Source of the DNA: DATNPX01 sp036702975
Lineage (GTDB): Bacteria; Cyanobacteriota; Vampirovibrionia; Obscuribacterales; Obscuribacteraceae
NCBI GenBank assembly: GCA_036702975.1
Contig: DATNPX010000032.1
Coordinates: 106,280-170,279, forward strand
Length of the DNA: 64,000 nucleotides
Direction of reading: 5' to 3'
Position 1 is the stretch's first letter; every line of letters begins with the position of its first letter. The translations under genes were made by a program, and so were the position numbers. Below are positions 53,309 to 62,910 of this stretch, piece after piece. The notes under the pieces are model-generated. The model worked only from the letters and a program-made list of their open reading frames with translations. It ran no database searches and had not been told where the DNA came from.

Positions 53309-54550
53309 CTAAACGAATCGAACGTTCTCGTAGTTCGCCCCCAGAATTTGGCGGCTATCAGCGCGTAGCCAACGGTCGAGAATGGTCGAATAAACAGTCC
53401 GGAAATCAACTCCAAACTTCAAATCACCATTATCCAGGTTGGTAAGGCTGGGATAATCTCCATATAGCCCACCTTTGACCGCGCTCGAGACAATAAACAT
53501 GGGCTCAGCGGTGCCGTGGTCAGTCCCACGTCCGCCATTTTCCGCTACACGGCGACCGAACTCAGAGAAGGTCATAACCATGACATCATGATCCACGTGA
53601 TGAGCCTCTATATCTTTCTGGAAAGCTGTAATACCGTCCGATAACTGTTTAAGAAGATTGGCTTGAGCGCCTTTTTGTCCGGCGTGCGTATCAAAACCGC
53701 CCAAGCTGATGTTGTAAATTTGAGACTTAACTCCGGCAGTTATCATCTGCGCGATGAACTTCATACCCTTGCCAAAGCCGTTATCAGGATACTGGACGTC
53801 ACTCTTGTAATTCTGCACAACTTTCAGCAAATAGTCTGCGGCTTCGACACTATCAAGTCCGACTTTACGAAGAAGGTCGATGCTCGGCTTGTTAGTGTCG
53901 AATTTCGAGTAAACGTCGTTAAAGATGGACAACTGATATTTACGGTCCTGCTGGTAGTGCTGGTCAGTGGCAAATTTGAAATCATAGACGTTAGCCACTG
54001 AGGGCACTACGACTTCAGTCGCAGACAACGTCTTTGGCAAGCTGGAATCGACGTTAACTGCTGGCAGCGGATAGTCGATTTCGGCGATCTGTCCTTTGGC
54101 GAGATCCAAATAGCGACCTAGCCATCCAGTTTCGATAATCTTCGCGGGATCAGCAGTTTGCCAAATCTCGATGGACCGGAAGTGAGAACGATTCGGGTTG
54201 GGGTAGCCGGCACCGAGTATGATACCAACCTTGCCTTCTTTGTACAGATCATTCAGCCCAGTCATGCTCGGATGCAATCCTATCTGTCCGTTCAAGTGGA
54301 GCACTTCTTTCTCCGGAATATTGATTTGTGGGCGGACCTGATAGTATTGACCAACCCCGTACGGAATCACGGTGTTAATACCGTCATTGCCACCGGCAAG
54401 TTGGATCGTAACCAGAATTTTCGACTTGCCCACCTTACGTGGGTCGAAATTCGCCGCCTGTGCTGCCAGCGCCAGAAATTGCGAAGCTCCCAACGACACA
54501 GTAACCGCGCCGAGACCGGCTTTCAAAAAATTGCGACGACTAATATCCAT
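53309..54550 (-). CDS. DUF1501 protein with Tat signal
   Basis: A 413-residue protein with a twin-arginine signal (SRRNFLKAGLGAVTVSLG). The alkaline-phosphatase-like/sulfatase-like DUF1501 pattern is seen in LAGGNDGINTVIPYG, HPSMTGLNDLYKEGKVGIIL, GGFDTHAGQKGAQANLLKQL, FSEFGRRVAENGGRGTDHG. It is exported folded through Tat. It follows the DUF1800 gene by 29 bases; the two families almost always occur together. The function is unknown. Confidence 0.9.
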   Translation of the reverse strand: MDISRRNFLKAGLGAVTVSLGASQFLALAAQAANFDPRKVGKSKILVTIQLAGGNDGINTVIPYGVGQYYQVRPQINIPEKEVLHLNGQIGLHPSMTGLNDLYKEGKVGIILGAGYPNPNRSHFRSIEIWQTADPAKIIETGWLGRYLDLAKGQIAEIDYPLPAVNVDSSLPKTLSATEVVVPSVANVYDFKFATDQHYQQDRKYQLSIFNDVYSKFDTNKPSIDLLRKVGLDSVEAADYLLKVVQNYKSDVQYPDNGFGKGMKFIAQMITAGVKSQIYNISLGGFDTHAGQKGAQANLLKQLSDGITAFQKDIEAHHVDHDVMVMTFSEFGRRVAENGGRGTDHGTAEPMFIVSSAVKGGLYGDYPSLTNLDNGDLKFGVDFRTVYSTILDRWLRADSRQILGANYENVRFV

Positions 54551-54579
54551 CTTTCTTACCTTCTCATATTAGGAACTTA

Positions 54580-55914
54580 CTAAGCCAGTTGATATGTTGG
54601 CATTGTCATAATGAGATGCACCAAACCTCTTAGCTTTGCATCTAGCAGTTTGTCATCCGGAATAGCCGCAATTGGCTTACCTTCGAAGTCGGAAGAAACA
54701 TATTTGATGAGGTCGCCGCGCGCAGAAGATGGCATATCATCATCGAGCAAAACAGAAACGAAGTAGTCAACCATCGTGCGGGCATTCGTCAATCCCTGAT
54801 TTGCCACCATCTCACTTGGACTTATGTAGCCTTCCATCGCATCAAACTTTTGCTGCGTGATCCGGGTAGCAAAATTAAAGCGCTCCATCATCGTGTTCGT
54901 GGAAATCCAGGCATTGCCGCCGTCCCAGCCCTTTACAGTTGGTGGCTCAAAAAGGCTTTGCCCCATGCGAGACATGCTGGCGGTAAGATCACCGTCCAGA
55001 TTTTGCACCTGCAGAGTCTTTATCGTACCGACTACTAGTTCAGCCGGACTCTTTATTTTTGCATGGAAAGCCGTTTCGCTCTTGAAACCAGGGTGCCTAA
55101 ACAGCGTCTTCAAAACAGGACGCATGTCACCTTTTTCCTTCATATAAACAGCGGCGAGATCTCTCACCATTTCCGGATCAGGATCGTCCGAAACGAAGAA
55201 TGCAACCAGCTTCTTAGATATGAACCGGGAGGCAGCAGGTTGGCTTGAGACGATCTGGACAATATCGTCACCATTAAAATCACCGGTTCTGCCAAGCACA
55301 GTTTTCACAGAAGAGTCGTGTTGATTTGTGTTGAAGAAAAAGGCGCCATTTTTAGTTTGCCAGCCTGTGAAAGACTTTGCAGCTTCCTTGATATCGGTCT
55401 CAGTATAATTTCCGATGCCCAAACTAAAGAGCTCCATAATCTCACGAGCGTAGTTCTCGTTCGGATTGCCCTTGCGATTTTGCTGATTATCGAGCCATAT
55501 GATCATTGCCGGATCTTTCGACACAGCCAAAAGCAAGTCACTGAAGCTACCCATGCCATACTTGCGAAAAGCGAGATTTTGCAGATACATGCCATAAGGG
55601 TTATTCACCTTGCGATTGGAAGTAGCGAAATGCCCGTGCCAAAAGAGAGAAAGTTTCTCTTCCAAGGGACGTTTGGTAAAGCACATCCGAAACAACCACC
55701 AGCGCTTCAAGTCCTCGATACGAGTAAAGTCGAAATTTTGAGAAGTGGTCAAAGCATCCAGAGCACTGTTGTCGACCTGTTCAGGATGAAGCAACTCATC
55801 TAAGGTCTTGTCGTAGCCTTTACTCTGATAGTACTCAAGTTCAGCCGGCGTCGCGCCGAATCCAGCTCGACGCAGTAGATGCGGTATCAAAGCTTGTGAA
55901 TCACGCTTGTTCAT
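54580..55914 (-). CDS. DUF1800 protein
   Basis: A 444-residue protein starting MNKRDSQALIPHLLRRAGFG, with the family features LLRRAGFGATPAE, FWHGHFATS, NPNENYAREIMELFSLGIGNYTE, and PPTVKGWDGGNAWI. No clear signal peptide is seen, though the family is usually exported. GAGG precedes the ATG. It is upstream of, and co-transcribed with, the DUF1501 gene. In other bacteria this pair is a conserved, poorly understood module. Confidence 0.92.
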   Translation of the reverse strand: MNKRDSQALIPHLLRRAGFGATPAELEYYQSKGYDKTLDELLHPEQVDNSALDALTTSQNFDFTRIEDLKRWWLFRMCFTKRPLEEKLSLFWHGHFATSNRKVNNPYGMYLQNLAFRKYGMGSFSDLLLAVSKDPAMIIWLDNQQNRKGNPNENYAREIMELFSLGIGNYTETDIKEAAKSFTGWQTKNGAFFFNTNQHDSSVKTVLGRTGDFNGDDIVQIVSSQPAASRFISKKLVAFFVSDDPDPEMVRDLAAVYMKEKGDMRPVLKTLFRHPGFKSETAFHAKIKSPAELVVGTIKTLQVQNLDGDLTASMSRMGQSLFEPPTVKGWDGGNAWISTNTMMERFNFATRITQQKFDAMEGYISPSEMVANQGLTNARTMVDYFVSVLLDDDMPSSARGDLIKYVSSDFEGKPIAAIPDDKLLDAKLRGLVHLIMTMPTYQLA

Positions 55915-56289
55915 CTCGTTGCCTCGTTTGCATTTGCGGCTTTCCGCTCATGCGCTCCCATCTCCTTGCTGGATGCCCGGTTGTCTCGTTAAGTTCAGTT
56001 TTTGGTGTTCATCTCTTCAGGCAATCTGACACCACCACTGCTCTTTGCGCTGACTCACGATCCAACTTTAACTATCGGGTGGGAAGTTTTTGTGAATAGT
56101 TGGCGGTAGCCAGGGCCTACTTTTTTAACCACACCAATGATCACTCTACTCCAGCGAACTGGCATACGGTTTAATTACCCCACTTCCTCATCAAAATCCC
56201 GAAGCCGAAGACAAAGCTTTCAACTTGAGACAAAATACTGTCAGAAAAATTGGTTATTTTCTGAACGGTAGAGATGCGAGGGTCTAGGA
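55915..56289. other. Intergenic region upstream of the DUF1800 gene
   Basis: No gene is supported. It should hold the promoter for the DUF1800/DUF1501 pair. No -35/-10 pair stands out. Confidence 0.5.
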
Positions 56290-56319
56290 AAAAGTTGAAC
56301 CGATATCGGTTCAACTTTT
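56290..56319. repeat. Dispersed palindrome, copy 7
   Basis: A perfect 30-bp element (A4, 22-bp core, T4), about 100 bases past the stop of the HtrA gene. Confidence 0.95.
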
Positions 56320-56418
56320 CAGTCAGATCTCCATGCTGATGACGCATACGAGCCCAACAATTAGGACCATTACTGGAGAACGAATTCAAAGAAAGGGCAA
56401 TTGCAAGAATGTCAGATC

Positions 56419-57819
56419 TTACGGCTGCTCATCCGAAGGCATAGGTCTTTCAGCAGTAGAACCGTCCGGATACTGTCCAACATCACAAGCAATAGCCTTA
56501 GCTTGCCCTTGTCTTAAAACGAGCAGATGAAGCTTGTCACCCACTTTATGCGAATGGACTATATCTTGGATTTCACGAGGAGTCACAACGCTCTTGCCGT
56601 CTATCTTTTGCACTATATCGCTCTGCACGACTCCTGCGGTCAATGCTGGCCCTGGATTCACTTTGCTTATGAAAACTCCGATAGTCGTAGCTGGCAGCCC
56701 CATGCTCTTCAAGTGCGTCTCATTCACAGGCTCCATCACGATTCCAAGGTATGGACGCTCGATTTTCTTATGAGAAATAAGCGCTTCGATTACATCTTTG
56801 ACAGTATCTATGGGAATCGAAAATCCGAGATTTTGCGCGTCAGCGCGAATTGCGGTGTTTATACCAATGACATCGCCCGCCAAATTCAGGAGAGGTCCGC
56901 CAGAGTTGCCTGGATTGATAGCTGCATCGGTCTGAATAAATCGAACATGCTCATTAACGTTACGGACATCCCGCTCAAGAGCACTGATGATTCCGAAAGT
57001 CACGGTATGGTCGTATCCAAGCGGGCTGCCGATTGCTATTACAAATTCCCCAGGGCGTAGGCCTCTATTGGTTCCCAACCGCGCAACCGGAAGATTTTCG
57101 GCCGCTATTTTAACAAGAGCAATGTCCGTGAAGCTGTCGGTACCAATGACGGTGCCGGAGAATCTTCTGCCATCATTGAGATTAACACTAATCTTGTCAG
57201 CACCTTTGACGACATGCGCATTCGTCAAAATGTAACCGTTGGAACGAATAATGAAACCAGAGCCCATGTTTTGTCCATGGAAGCCAGGCAGTGGAACACC
57301 GCTTCGACCACCCGGCACGCGGCGTCCGTTGAAAAAGAACTCGAAAAAGTTTCCCGGATTATCGGGTAGCGATATCTGTTGAACCTTTTGGTCCACATCA
57401 ATACTCACCACAGATGGTGCGACGGCTTGAGCGATGTCCGCGATTGTATTGGGACCTAGAGGCATCGTGGAAGCTATTGCGGACTGCACCGCCGTGGGGG
57501 CTGCCACCTTAGACATGGTGCCAGAATTGCCCAAAGAATTCGTGGCGTCATTTGTGGTTGTGGTAGTGATAGTGGTAGTTGTTGTTGAACCACTAGGGTT
57601 GGCAGGACTACCGGCAGCACTCATGGAGTTCGTGGAAGAAGCAGCCGAAGTGCCGGAAGTAAGAGGCACCGCGTCTGCATTCGGTGCCTGCGTAACGCCA
57701 TTATCCGAAGCTAAAGCTGAACTCACAATAAGAGTCGATGCCGATAACATCGTGGCCATCGCCATTGCTCTAGAAGCCGTACCATAAGAAATAACAAATC
57801 CGAGAATCGTCTTTTTCAT
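56419..57819 (-). CDS. HtrA/Deg serine protease with PDZ domain
   Basis: A 466-residue periplasmic quality-control protease. The signal peptide is in the first 37 residues; a Ser/Thr/Ala-rich linker with a Thr run follows. The catalytic triad is His (NAHVVKGADK), Asp (SFTDIALVKI) and Ser (NPGNSGGPLLN). The single PDZ domain is about residues 350-440 (YLGIVMEPVNETHLKSMGLP). This is the S1C family; the gene cannot be assigned to DegP, DegQ or DegS from the sequence alone. Confidence 0.93.
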   Translation of the reverse strand: MKKTILGFVISYGTASRAMAMATMLSASTLIVSSALASDNGVTQAPNADAVPLTSGTSAASSTNSMSAAGSPANPSGSTTTTTITTTTTNDATNSLGNSGTMSKVAAPTAVQSAIASTMPLGPNTIADIAQAVAPSVVSIDVDQKVQQISLPDNPGNFFEFFFNGRRVPGGRSGVPLPGFHGQNMGSGFIIRSNGYILTNAHVVKGADKISVNLNDGRRFSGTVIGTDSFTDIALVKIAAENLPVARLGTNRGLRPGEFVIAIGSPLGYDHTVTFGIISALERDVRNVNEHVRFIQTDAAINPGNSGGPLLNLAGDVIGINTAIRADAQNLGFSIPIDTVKDVIEALISHKKIERPYLGIVMEPVNETHLKSMGLPATTIGVFISKVNPGPALTAGVVQSDIVQKIDGKSVVTPREIQDIVHSHKVGDKLHLLVLRQGQAKAIACDVGQYPDGSTAERPMPSDEQP

Positions 57820-57937
57820 ATCCTTATCTGCTGTTCCTCGCTAATGTCAAATGAAAACCTAGAGAGCTCAGGCGGCTCCTGAGAGCATAAGCTTTCTATC
57901 CTCGCCAAGATTCAGGAGTCAGCATAACCGCGAAACT

Positions 57938-59161
57938 CTAAGACCGGCCCATACCCAATCGTTGCGCATTCTGGAAAACCTTGCCCTCAGTCAAAATTGA
58001 AGGAGCAATTACGACTTCGATGTTCTGCATCTCATAGAGAGTCGCTGCACCCAAAGTCCCCATGCTTGTCTTGAGAGCGCCGATCAGGTTTTGAGATCCG
58101 TCATCTATATGAGCTGGTCCGTTGAGAATCTCGTCCAATGTACCAGACGTTCCAACTCTAATGCGTGTTCCGCGCGGAAGGACCGGGCTGGGAGTCGCCA
58201 TTCCCCAGTGAAAACCACGACCAGGAGCTTCTTTAGCTCTGGCTAGAGGGGAGCCAATCATCACCGCATCAGCGCCGCAAGCGATAGCTTTGCAAATATC
58301 ACCGCCAACAACCATGCCTCCATCCGCAATTATCAAAGGTGCGGCTGACAGATCGATATTATTGCTCTCGGCAAACTGCTGCTTCGCCGCAAAACAATCG
58401 GCAATGGCGGTAGCCATCGGTACACCGATACCGAGCACGCTGCGGGAGGTGCAGGCAGCACCAGGTCCAATGCCAACTAGAATGCCAGCAACACCGGTTT
58501 CCATCAATTCAAGGGCCGTCTCGTAACGCACACAATTCCCCACAACCACAGGAATTGGCGCTTTGCGGCAAAACTTGCTCAGGTTTAAGCTCGGCGTCCC
58601 TAGAACAGATTTGTGTTCGATACCAGTCACTGTCGACTGAATGAAAAGAATGTCGCATCCCGCATCAATCGCCATGGCACCATATTTTTCGGCGAAATTC
58701 GGTGTCACCGAAACTGAGGCTTTGACTCCAGCAGCCTTAATTGCTGCGATTCGTTTGGCAATCAAGTCTTCTTTAATCGGCTCCATATAGAGCTTCTGCA
58801 TGAGTTCCACAAAACCATCGTTCCCACATTTTTCGATCTGATCGTAAGCGTCTTTTGGATCTTCGTAGCGAGTTTGGATCCCTTGCAGATTCAAGACTCC
58901 CAGTCCACCCAGTTCACCCATTACCGATGCCATTCGCACATCTACAACGCTGTCCATGGCTGAGGCTATAATCGGCACGGAAAAAGTATGTTCACCCAGT
59001 GCAAAAGAGATATCGCACAACTCCGGATCTAGAGTGGTGGAGCCAGGCACAAGTGCGATCTCGTCAAAACCATAGGCGCGTCTTGTCGGTTTGCCCTTGC
59101 CAATGAACATTTGATTGACTCCCAAACTGGACTGATGTTCGCGTGGTTTGTTGGTGACCAT
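57938..59161 (-). CDS. guaB3: GuaB3-type IMP dehydrogenase
   Basis: A 407-residue TIM-barrel enzyme. It matches IMP dehydrogenase (FDEIALVPGSTTLDP, SVPIIASAMDSV, GIGPGAACTSR with the catalytic Cys, IIADGGMVVGGDICKAIACG) but lacks the CBS domains that normally interrupt the barrel. That is the definition of the GuaB3 group, found in cyanobacteria and actinobacteria. It would oxidise IMP to XMP in guanine nucleotide synthesis. The C-terminus ends with LRLGMGRS-like tail, short of the usual flap. Confidence 0.9.
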   Translation of the reverse strand: MVTNKPREHQSSLGVNQMFIGKGKPTRRAYGFDEIALVPGSTTLDPELCDISFALGEHTFSVPIIASAMDSVVDVRMASVMGELGGLGVLNLQGIQTRYEDPKDAYDQIEKCGNDGFVELMQKLYMEPIKEDLIAKRIAAIKAAGVKASVSVTPNFAEKYGAMAIDAGCDILFIQSTVTGIEHKSVLGTPSLNLSKFCRKAPIPVVVGNCVRYETALELMETGVAGILVGIGPGAACTSRSVLGIGVPMATAIADCFAAKQQFAESNNIDLSAAPLIIADGGMVVGGDICKAIACGADAVMIGSPLARAKEAPGRGFHWGMATPSPVLPRGTRIRVGTSGTLDEILNGPAHIDDGSQNLIGALKTSMGTLGAATLYEMQNIEVVIAPSILTEGKVFQNAQRLGMGRS

Positions 59162-59373
59162 TTTTCTGCCTTTGCCTTATTCTTGTTGTTCTATGATTAT
59201 CGCTGTTGGCTGCTGTTCCATCGCCTCATGCATACCGCCGACGTGCAACATGCATTTGAGCAAGTATATGATGGTAAATTTCGCAATATCTTAGCATCCA
59301 GTTTCAGCATGGCGTCTTGCCGTTTCGCATTCTTCAACAAATCGTAGTTGTCGATAGGCCATAATTGCGTCAC

Positions 59374-60594
59374 ATGGGCACATCAAAAACACTAACTGTC
59401 ATAGGATTGAACAGCGGAACCTCGATGGATGGCATCGATGCCGCAATTTTTCGTTTCTCTCTTCTTAAGACCGCTGGAAATAAAGCGGGACCTCATCATC
59501 AGTCGCGCATAGATTCTGATTTCATCAAGGGGATATTGGTTCCCTTTGATTCAGTATTTCTGCAAAAGCTGCAGAAGTCAGTGGCTTCAGAACCTCAGGA
59601 CTGGCGCGAGGTGTGCCTTTTGAATGCGGCGCTTGGCGAGATATTCGCAGCCGCCGCGTTCAAGGTTGTTAAAGCTGCTGGTATATCCATGGCGGAGGTC
59701 GACCTGATCGGCTCACACGGGCAGACCATCTGGCACGCTCCAGACTCGTCATCTTTCTGGGGAACACCAGGACGCGGCACATTGCAACTCGGCGAGCCAT
59801 CTATCATTTCATCGCGGACAAACGTACCGGTGATCGCCGATTTTAGACCTGCAGACATGGCTGAAGGAGGACAGGGCGCGCCGCTAGTTCCTTTCGCCGA
59901 CGAAGTACTTTTCGGACAAGACGGTATCGCCAGTGGTATCTTAAATCTGGGGGGCATTGCTAACATCACCGTTCTTGCAAAAGACGGTAAAGCGCGGTTG
60001 GCCTTTGATACAGGTCCCGCCAACATGATCGTCGATAGAGTGGCACAACAGTTGTTCGGCCGCGAGTATGATGACGGCGGACGTATCGCGGCTTCAGGCA
60101 ACGTCGATGAACCGTGGCTTGCACAGCTTATGCAGCATCCTTACTTTCTAAGACTCCCACCAAAGACGACAGGGCGAGAACTGTTTGGGTATCAGTTTGC
60201 CGATCAGCTCATAAACAGCGGTCGCGACAGCGGAATCAAACCTGAAGATGTGATGGCTACAGTCACGGCATTGACCGCCCGAACCATTGGATATGCCTAT
60301 AAAGCCTTCGTTGAGCCGGAAGTCAGCATTGAACGACTCATTCTTGCCGGTGGAGGTGCTAGCAACAGCTTTCTCATCGAACAATTAAAGCGAGCCTTAC
60401 CGAAAGAAATCTCGATTTTGAGGCATGAAGATCTTGGCATCTCCGCCAAATTCAAAGAGTCCTTTCTCTTCGCCTTACTTGCTTTCACGACCTACCACGG
60501 TATCGCCAATAACGTCCCAGCCTGTACTGGCGCTAAAAAGCGTGTCTGTCTGGGGAAGCTGACGAGCTCAGCACCAAACTTTTGGCATCGATAG
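59374..60594 (+). CDS. anmK: Anhydro-N-acetylmuramic acid kinase
   Basis: Opens and phosphorylates anhydro-MurNAc in peptidoglycan recycling. The 406-residue protein has the family start GLNSGTSMDGID, then GSHGQTIWHAP, FDTGPANMIVD, the GELAGGG-like phosphate loop ILAGGGASN, and DVMATVTALTA. ATG 59374 is chosen over a TTG at 59365. No MurQ or other recycling gene is nearby. The palindromic repeat starts 34 bases after the stop. Confidence 0.93.
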   Translation: MGTSKTLTVIGLNSGTSMDGIDAAIFRFSLLKTAGNKAGPHHQSRIDSDFIKGILVPFDSVFLQKLQKSVASEPQDWREVCLLNAALGEIFAAAAFKVVKAAGISMAEVDLIGSHGQTIWHAPDSSSFWGTPGRGTLQLGEPSIISSRTNVPVIADFRPADMAEGGQGAPLVPFADEVLFGQDGIASGILNLGGIANITVLAKDGKARLAFDTGPANMIVDRVAQQLFGREYDDGGRIAASGNVDEPWLAQLMQHPYFLRLPPKTTGRELFGYQFADQLINSGRDSGIKPEDVMATVTALTARTIGYAYKAFVEPEVSIERLILAGGGASNSFLIEQLKRALPKEISILRHEDLGISAKFKESFLFALLAFTTYHGIANNVPACTGAKKRVCLGKLTSSAPNFWHR

Positions 60595-60628
60595 AATCTG
60601 TGAAATCGGTTAACAGGTTAGACGAAAA

Positions 60629-60654
60629 AAGTTGAACCGATATCGGTTCAACTT
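60629..60654. repeat. Dispersed palindrome, copy 8
   Basis: A perfect 26-bp element (AA, core, TT) flanked by A6 on the left and TTAAAAAA on the right, so only two flanking bases pair. It lies 34 bases past the anmK stop. Confidence 0.93.
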
Positions 60655-60719
60655 AAAAAAGAACACAAAGCTCAACTGTAATCCAACTAAAATCTCTTAC
60701 TACCAACCAAGTGAAAAAA

Positions 60720-62081
60720 ATGGCCGAATCGACTTCATCTGTGACACTTCACCTGCCCCAAGGTATCAATTATGAGTGCGATGGCTGTGGCAAATGCTGC
60801 AGCGGCTGGGCTGTTCCAATGACAGAAGCGGACTACAAAAGAATCAGCCCAATCGATTGGGGAGAATTGTTGCCCAAGGTAAAAGGGCGCAAGTTATTCA
60901 GACCTTTGCGTCCACACGAAAAGAAAGATACCCCATACTCCAACGCCATCATTGAATATGACGATGGATTCTGCCCTTTCCTGGTTAATAACCTGTGTTT
61001 TATCCATGGGCAGCGCGGCTCAAAGTTCAAACCCGCTATGTGCCAGCAATTTCCATACTCGTTCAACGAAACACCAAGCGGAATCTATGCCACTGTAAGT
61101 TTTGTCAGCATGGCGGTGTGCCATAACAGCGGAAAGTCGCTGATCGACCAGCGCGATTATATGGAAGAAAAACTCGCTGATTTCCAGAAGCTATACCCGA
61201 ACGCTCATCCGAACTGGAGCAAATTAGAGATCACCACTGGCAAACCGATCACTTGGGACCAGTACCTAGAACTGGAGAAGCAGCTTATTTCTCACCTGCA
61301 AGAGCGAGATAAGCCGCTTGAACAGCGCTTTTTAGAGGCCTCACGCTTCCTCTCAAACCGGGCGGCCACAATACCCAGTGCGGCTCAGTCCGGAAGCACA
61401 TCGGGCGGAAGCGCTGGTGGAACAGCAACGACTTCCGCTTCGGAATCTGGGGGCGGAAATACCGGCACCGGAACCGGCGACGGCACCAGCGAAACATCAG
61501 CCACAACCGGCGTTGCTAATGATTCCGGTGGCAATGGCGGCAAGCGCTTAAAATCAATGGACAATCATTTATTGCACGCTTTGCATTCGACTTATTTCCC
61601 AACTAGAATTCTCAGACCGAGCGAGAATGAGTTCCAGGTGAGCCGCATTTTGGGACAAATTCTTCTTCGCGGGTTCGGCGCGCCCCTGAGAATTTCGGTT
61701 CCCGGACAGTCCTACACACTAGCGGAACTGGAAGAAATCGAATGGCCAAAAGATGAGCCGGAAGTCGAGGATCTTCTATATAGATACTTTTTCTCCCGCG
61801 TGTTCGGGAAGCTCTACTTCGCTGCAGGCTACGGTCAGTTGAGCGTACTGGCTGGATTCAATCATCTAGCCCTGGTTTATGCGCTGCTCAAATTGCAATG
61901 CAAAGCACTAGCTAAAAGCCGTGGCGCAAAACGAGTCAACTATCTGGACCTCATAGCGGCCGTACGACAGCTAGAAAAACGACTAGGGGAAGCCAGCCTC
62001 TCAGGCTATGCTGCAGCCCTGTTTGAACTTCTCATGTTCAGCCCACAACGCCTGCAGCGGGTTCTTGCCGTTACAGACTAA
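60720..62081 (+). CDS. YkgJ-like Cys-cluster protein with low-complexity insert
   Basis: A 453-residue protein. The N-terminal CDGCGKCCSGW, then FCPFLVNNLCFIH, and AMCQQFPYSF form the CxxxCxxCC...C...C pattern of the YkgJ/FliB family, thought to bind a metal or iron-sulfur centre. A Gly/Ser/Thr-rich linker (SGGSAGGTATTSAS) fills about residues 220-275. The C-terminal part (EFQVSRILGQILLRGFG) is helical with no recognised fold. ATG 60720 or a GTG at 60711 could start it. FliB relatives methylate flagellin lysines, but no flagellar gene is here. Confidence 0.75.
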   Translation: MAESTSSVTLHLPQGINYECDGCGKCCSGWAVPMTEADYKRISPIDWGELLPKVKGRKLFRPLRPHEKKDTPYSNAIIEYDDGFCPFLVNNLCFIHGQRGSKFKPAMCQQFPYSFNETPSGIYATVSFVSMAVCHNSGKSLIDQRDYMEEKLADFQKLYPNAHPNWSKLEITTGKPITWDQYLELEKQLISHLQERDKPLEQRFLEASRFLSNRAATIPSAAQSGSTSGGSAGGTATTSASESGGGNTGTGTGDGTSETSATTGVANDSGGNGGKRLKSMDNHLLHALHSTYFPTRILRPSENEFQVSRILGQILLRGFGAPLRISVPGQSYTLAELEEIEWPKDEPEVEDLLYRYFFSRVFGKLYFAAGYGQLSVLAGFNHLALVYALLKLQCKALAKSRGAKRVNYLDLIAAVRQLEKRLGEASLSGYAAALFELLMFSPQRLQRVLAVTD

Positions 62082-62093
62082 AGGCTCGCCAAG

Positions 62094-62115
62094 AAATGTA
62101 TTGTGTAATACATTT
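62094..62115. promoter_or_regulatory. Inverted repeat upstream of the pilin-like promoter
   Basis: AAATGTATT and AATACATTT separated by GTGT, a perfect 9-bp stem, just before the -35 box at 62122. No T tract follows, so an operator is more likely than a terminator. Confidence 0.55.
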
Positions 62116-62121
62116 ACCTGG

Positions 62122-62150
62122 TTGACTTCGCCCCTGCACTAAACTATTCT
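62122..62150 (+). promoter_or_regulatory. Sigma-70-like promoter of the first pilin-like gene
   Basis: TTGACT, 17-base spacer, TATTCT, 106 bases before the ATG. The same arrangement occurs before the second copy. Confidence 0.75.
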
Positions 62151-62255
62151 GTCCCTGTGATTCCAAGAGGTTGCACTTCAAGCAACCGGCGTCACCGGGA
62201 AAGTTCTTTTACTAAGTTCGAAAAAATACCAATCATTCTGGCGAGGAGGTTCTTC

Positions 62256-62783
62256 ATGAGCTCGTTCCGTAAACTTACTATGTCGGTCATCGGTTTGTCT
62301 GTAGCTGGCGCTTGCTTGAGCGCTCCGGCTCTAGCCCAAGGGACGGGCATGGGCGCAATCAATAGCGGCGGTGCTCAAGGTGGAATGGGTTACGGCTCCC
62401 AGAGTCCCAACACCCAAACCCAGACAACGCAAGGTGGATTGGCCACCGCTCCTTCGCTCTCTGGAGCGACCAACGGTACCATCGGTCCCCAAGGCGCTGA
62501 TGCCACCTACGTTACCGGCGTCAACACCGCAGGTACAGTCCGTGTCAACAACTTGGCTAACTTAGAAGCCTTGCTCAACATCATCGCCAACGGCTTAGAA
62601 ATTCTCGGTATTGCCTGGGGCGGTCCTACTATGATCATGGGCTTCATGCATATGGCTGCTGGTACTCAGGATGCTATGAAGAGAGTTCTCTTCGGCGCAG
62701 CCGGTGTCACTGGCGGTTTGGCAACTCCCGGTTGCATTAACTGGCTCGTTGCTTCTGCTCGCGATGCCAACTTGTTCTCGTAG
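62256..62783 (+). CDS. Small secreted VirB2/TrbC-like protein, copy A
   Basis: A 175-residue protein. The signal peptide (LTMSVIGLSVAGACLSAPALA) is cleaved before QGTG. A Gly/Gln/Thr-rich segment follows (SPNTQTQTTQGGLATAP), then two hydrophobic helices: NIIANGLEILGIAWGGPTM and RVLFGAAGVTGGLATPG. Two helices around a glycine-rich turn resemble VirB2/TrbC pilins, but no T4SS genes are seen, so this is a weak call. GAGGAGG lies six bases before ATG 62256. A near-identical copy starts at 63646 and a decayed one lies between. Confidence 0.65.
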   Translation: MSSFRKLTMSVIGLSVAGACLSAPALAQGTGMGAINSGGAQGGMGYGSQSPNTQTQTTQGGLATAPSLSGATNGTIGPQGADATYVTGVNTAGTVRVNNLANLEALLNIIANGLEILGIAWGGPTMIMGFMHMAAGTQDAMKRVLFGAAGVTGGLATPGCINWLVASARDANLFS

Positions 62784-62820
62784 TCAAACAAGGTTTCAAG
62801 GGATACTAAAAAACGATTCC

Positions 62821-62849
62821 GAGGAGGGCGATAAGCCCTCCTCTTTTTT
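62821..62849 (+). terminator. Intrinsic terminator after pilin-like copy A
   Basis: A 9-bp perfect stem GAGGAGGGC/GCCCTCCTC around GATAA is followed by six T residues. Confidence 0.96.
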
Positions 62850-62910
62850 CGTCCATGCTTCTGTCTTCGTCTCCACGTCTGACTGGCAGTTACTGACAGT
62901 TAATTGGAGC

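Noticed and set aside
28011..56319. Short ORFs containing the peptide KKLNRYRFNF near several loci
   Set aside because: This peptide is only a translation of the palindromic repeat in one frame; the ORFs are chance frames across it.
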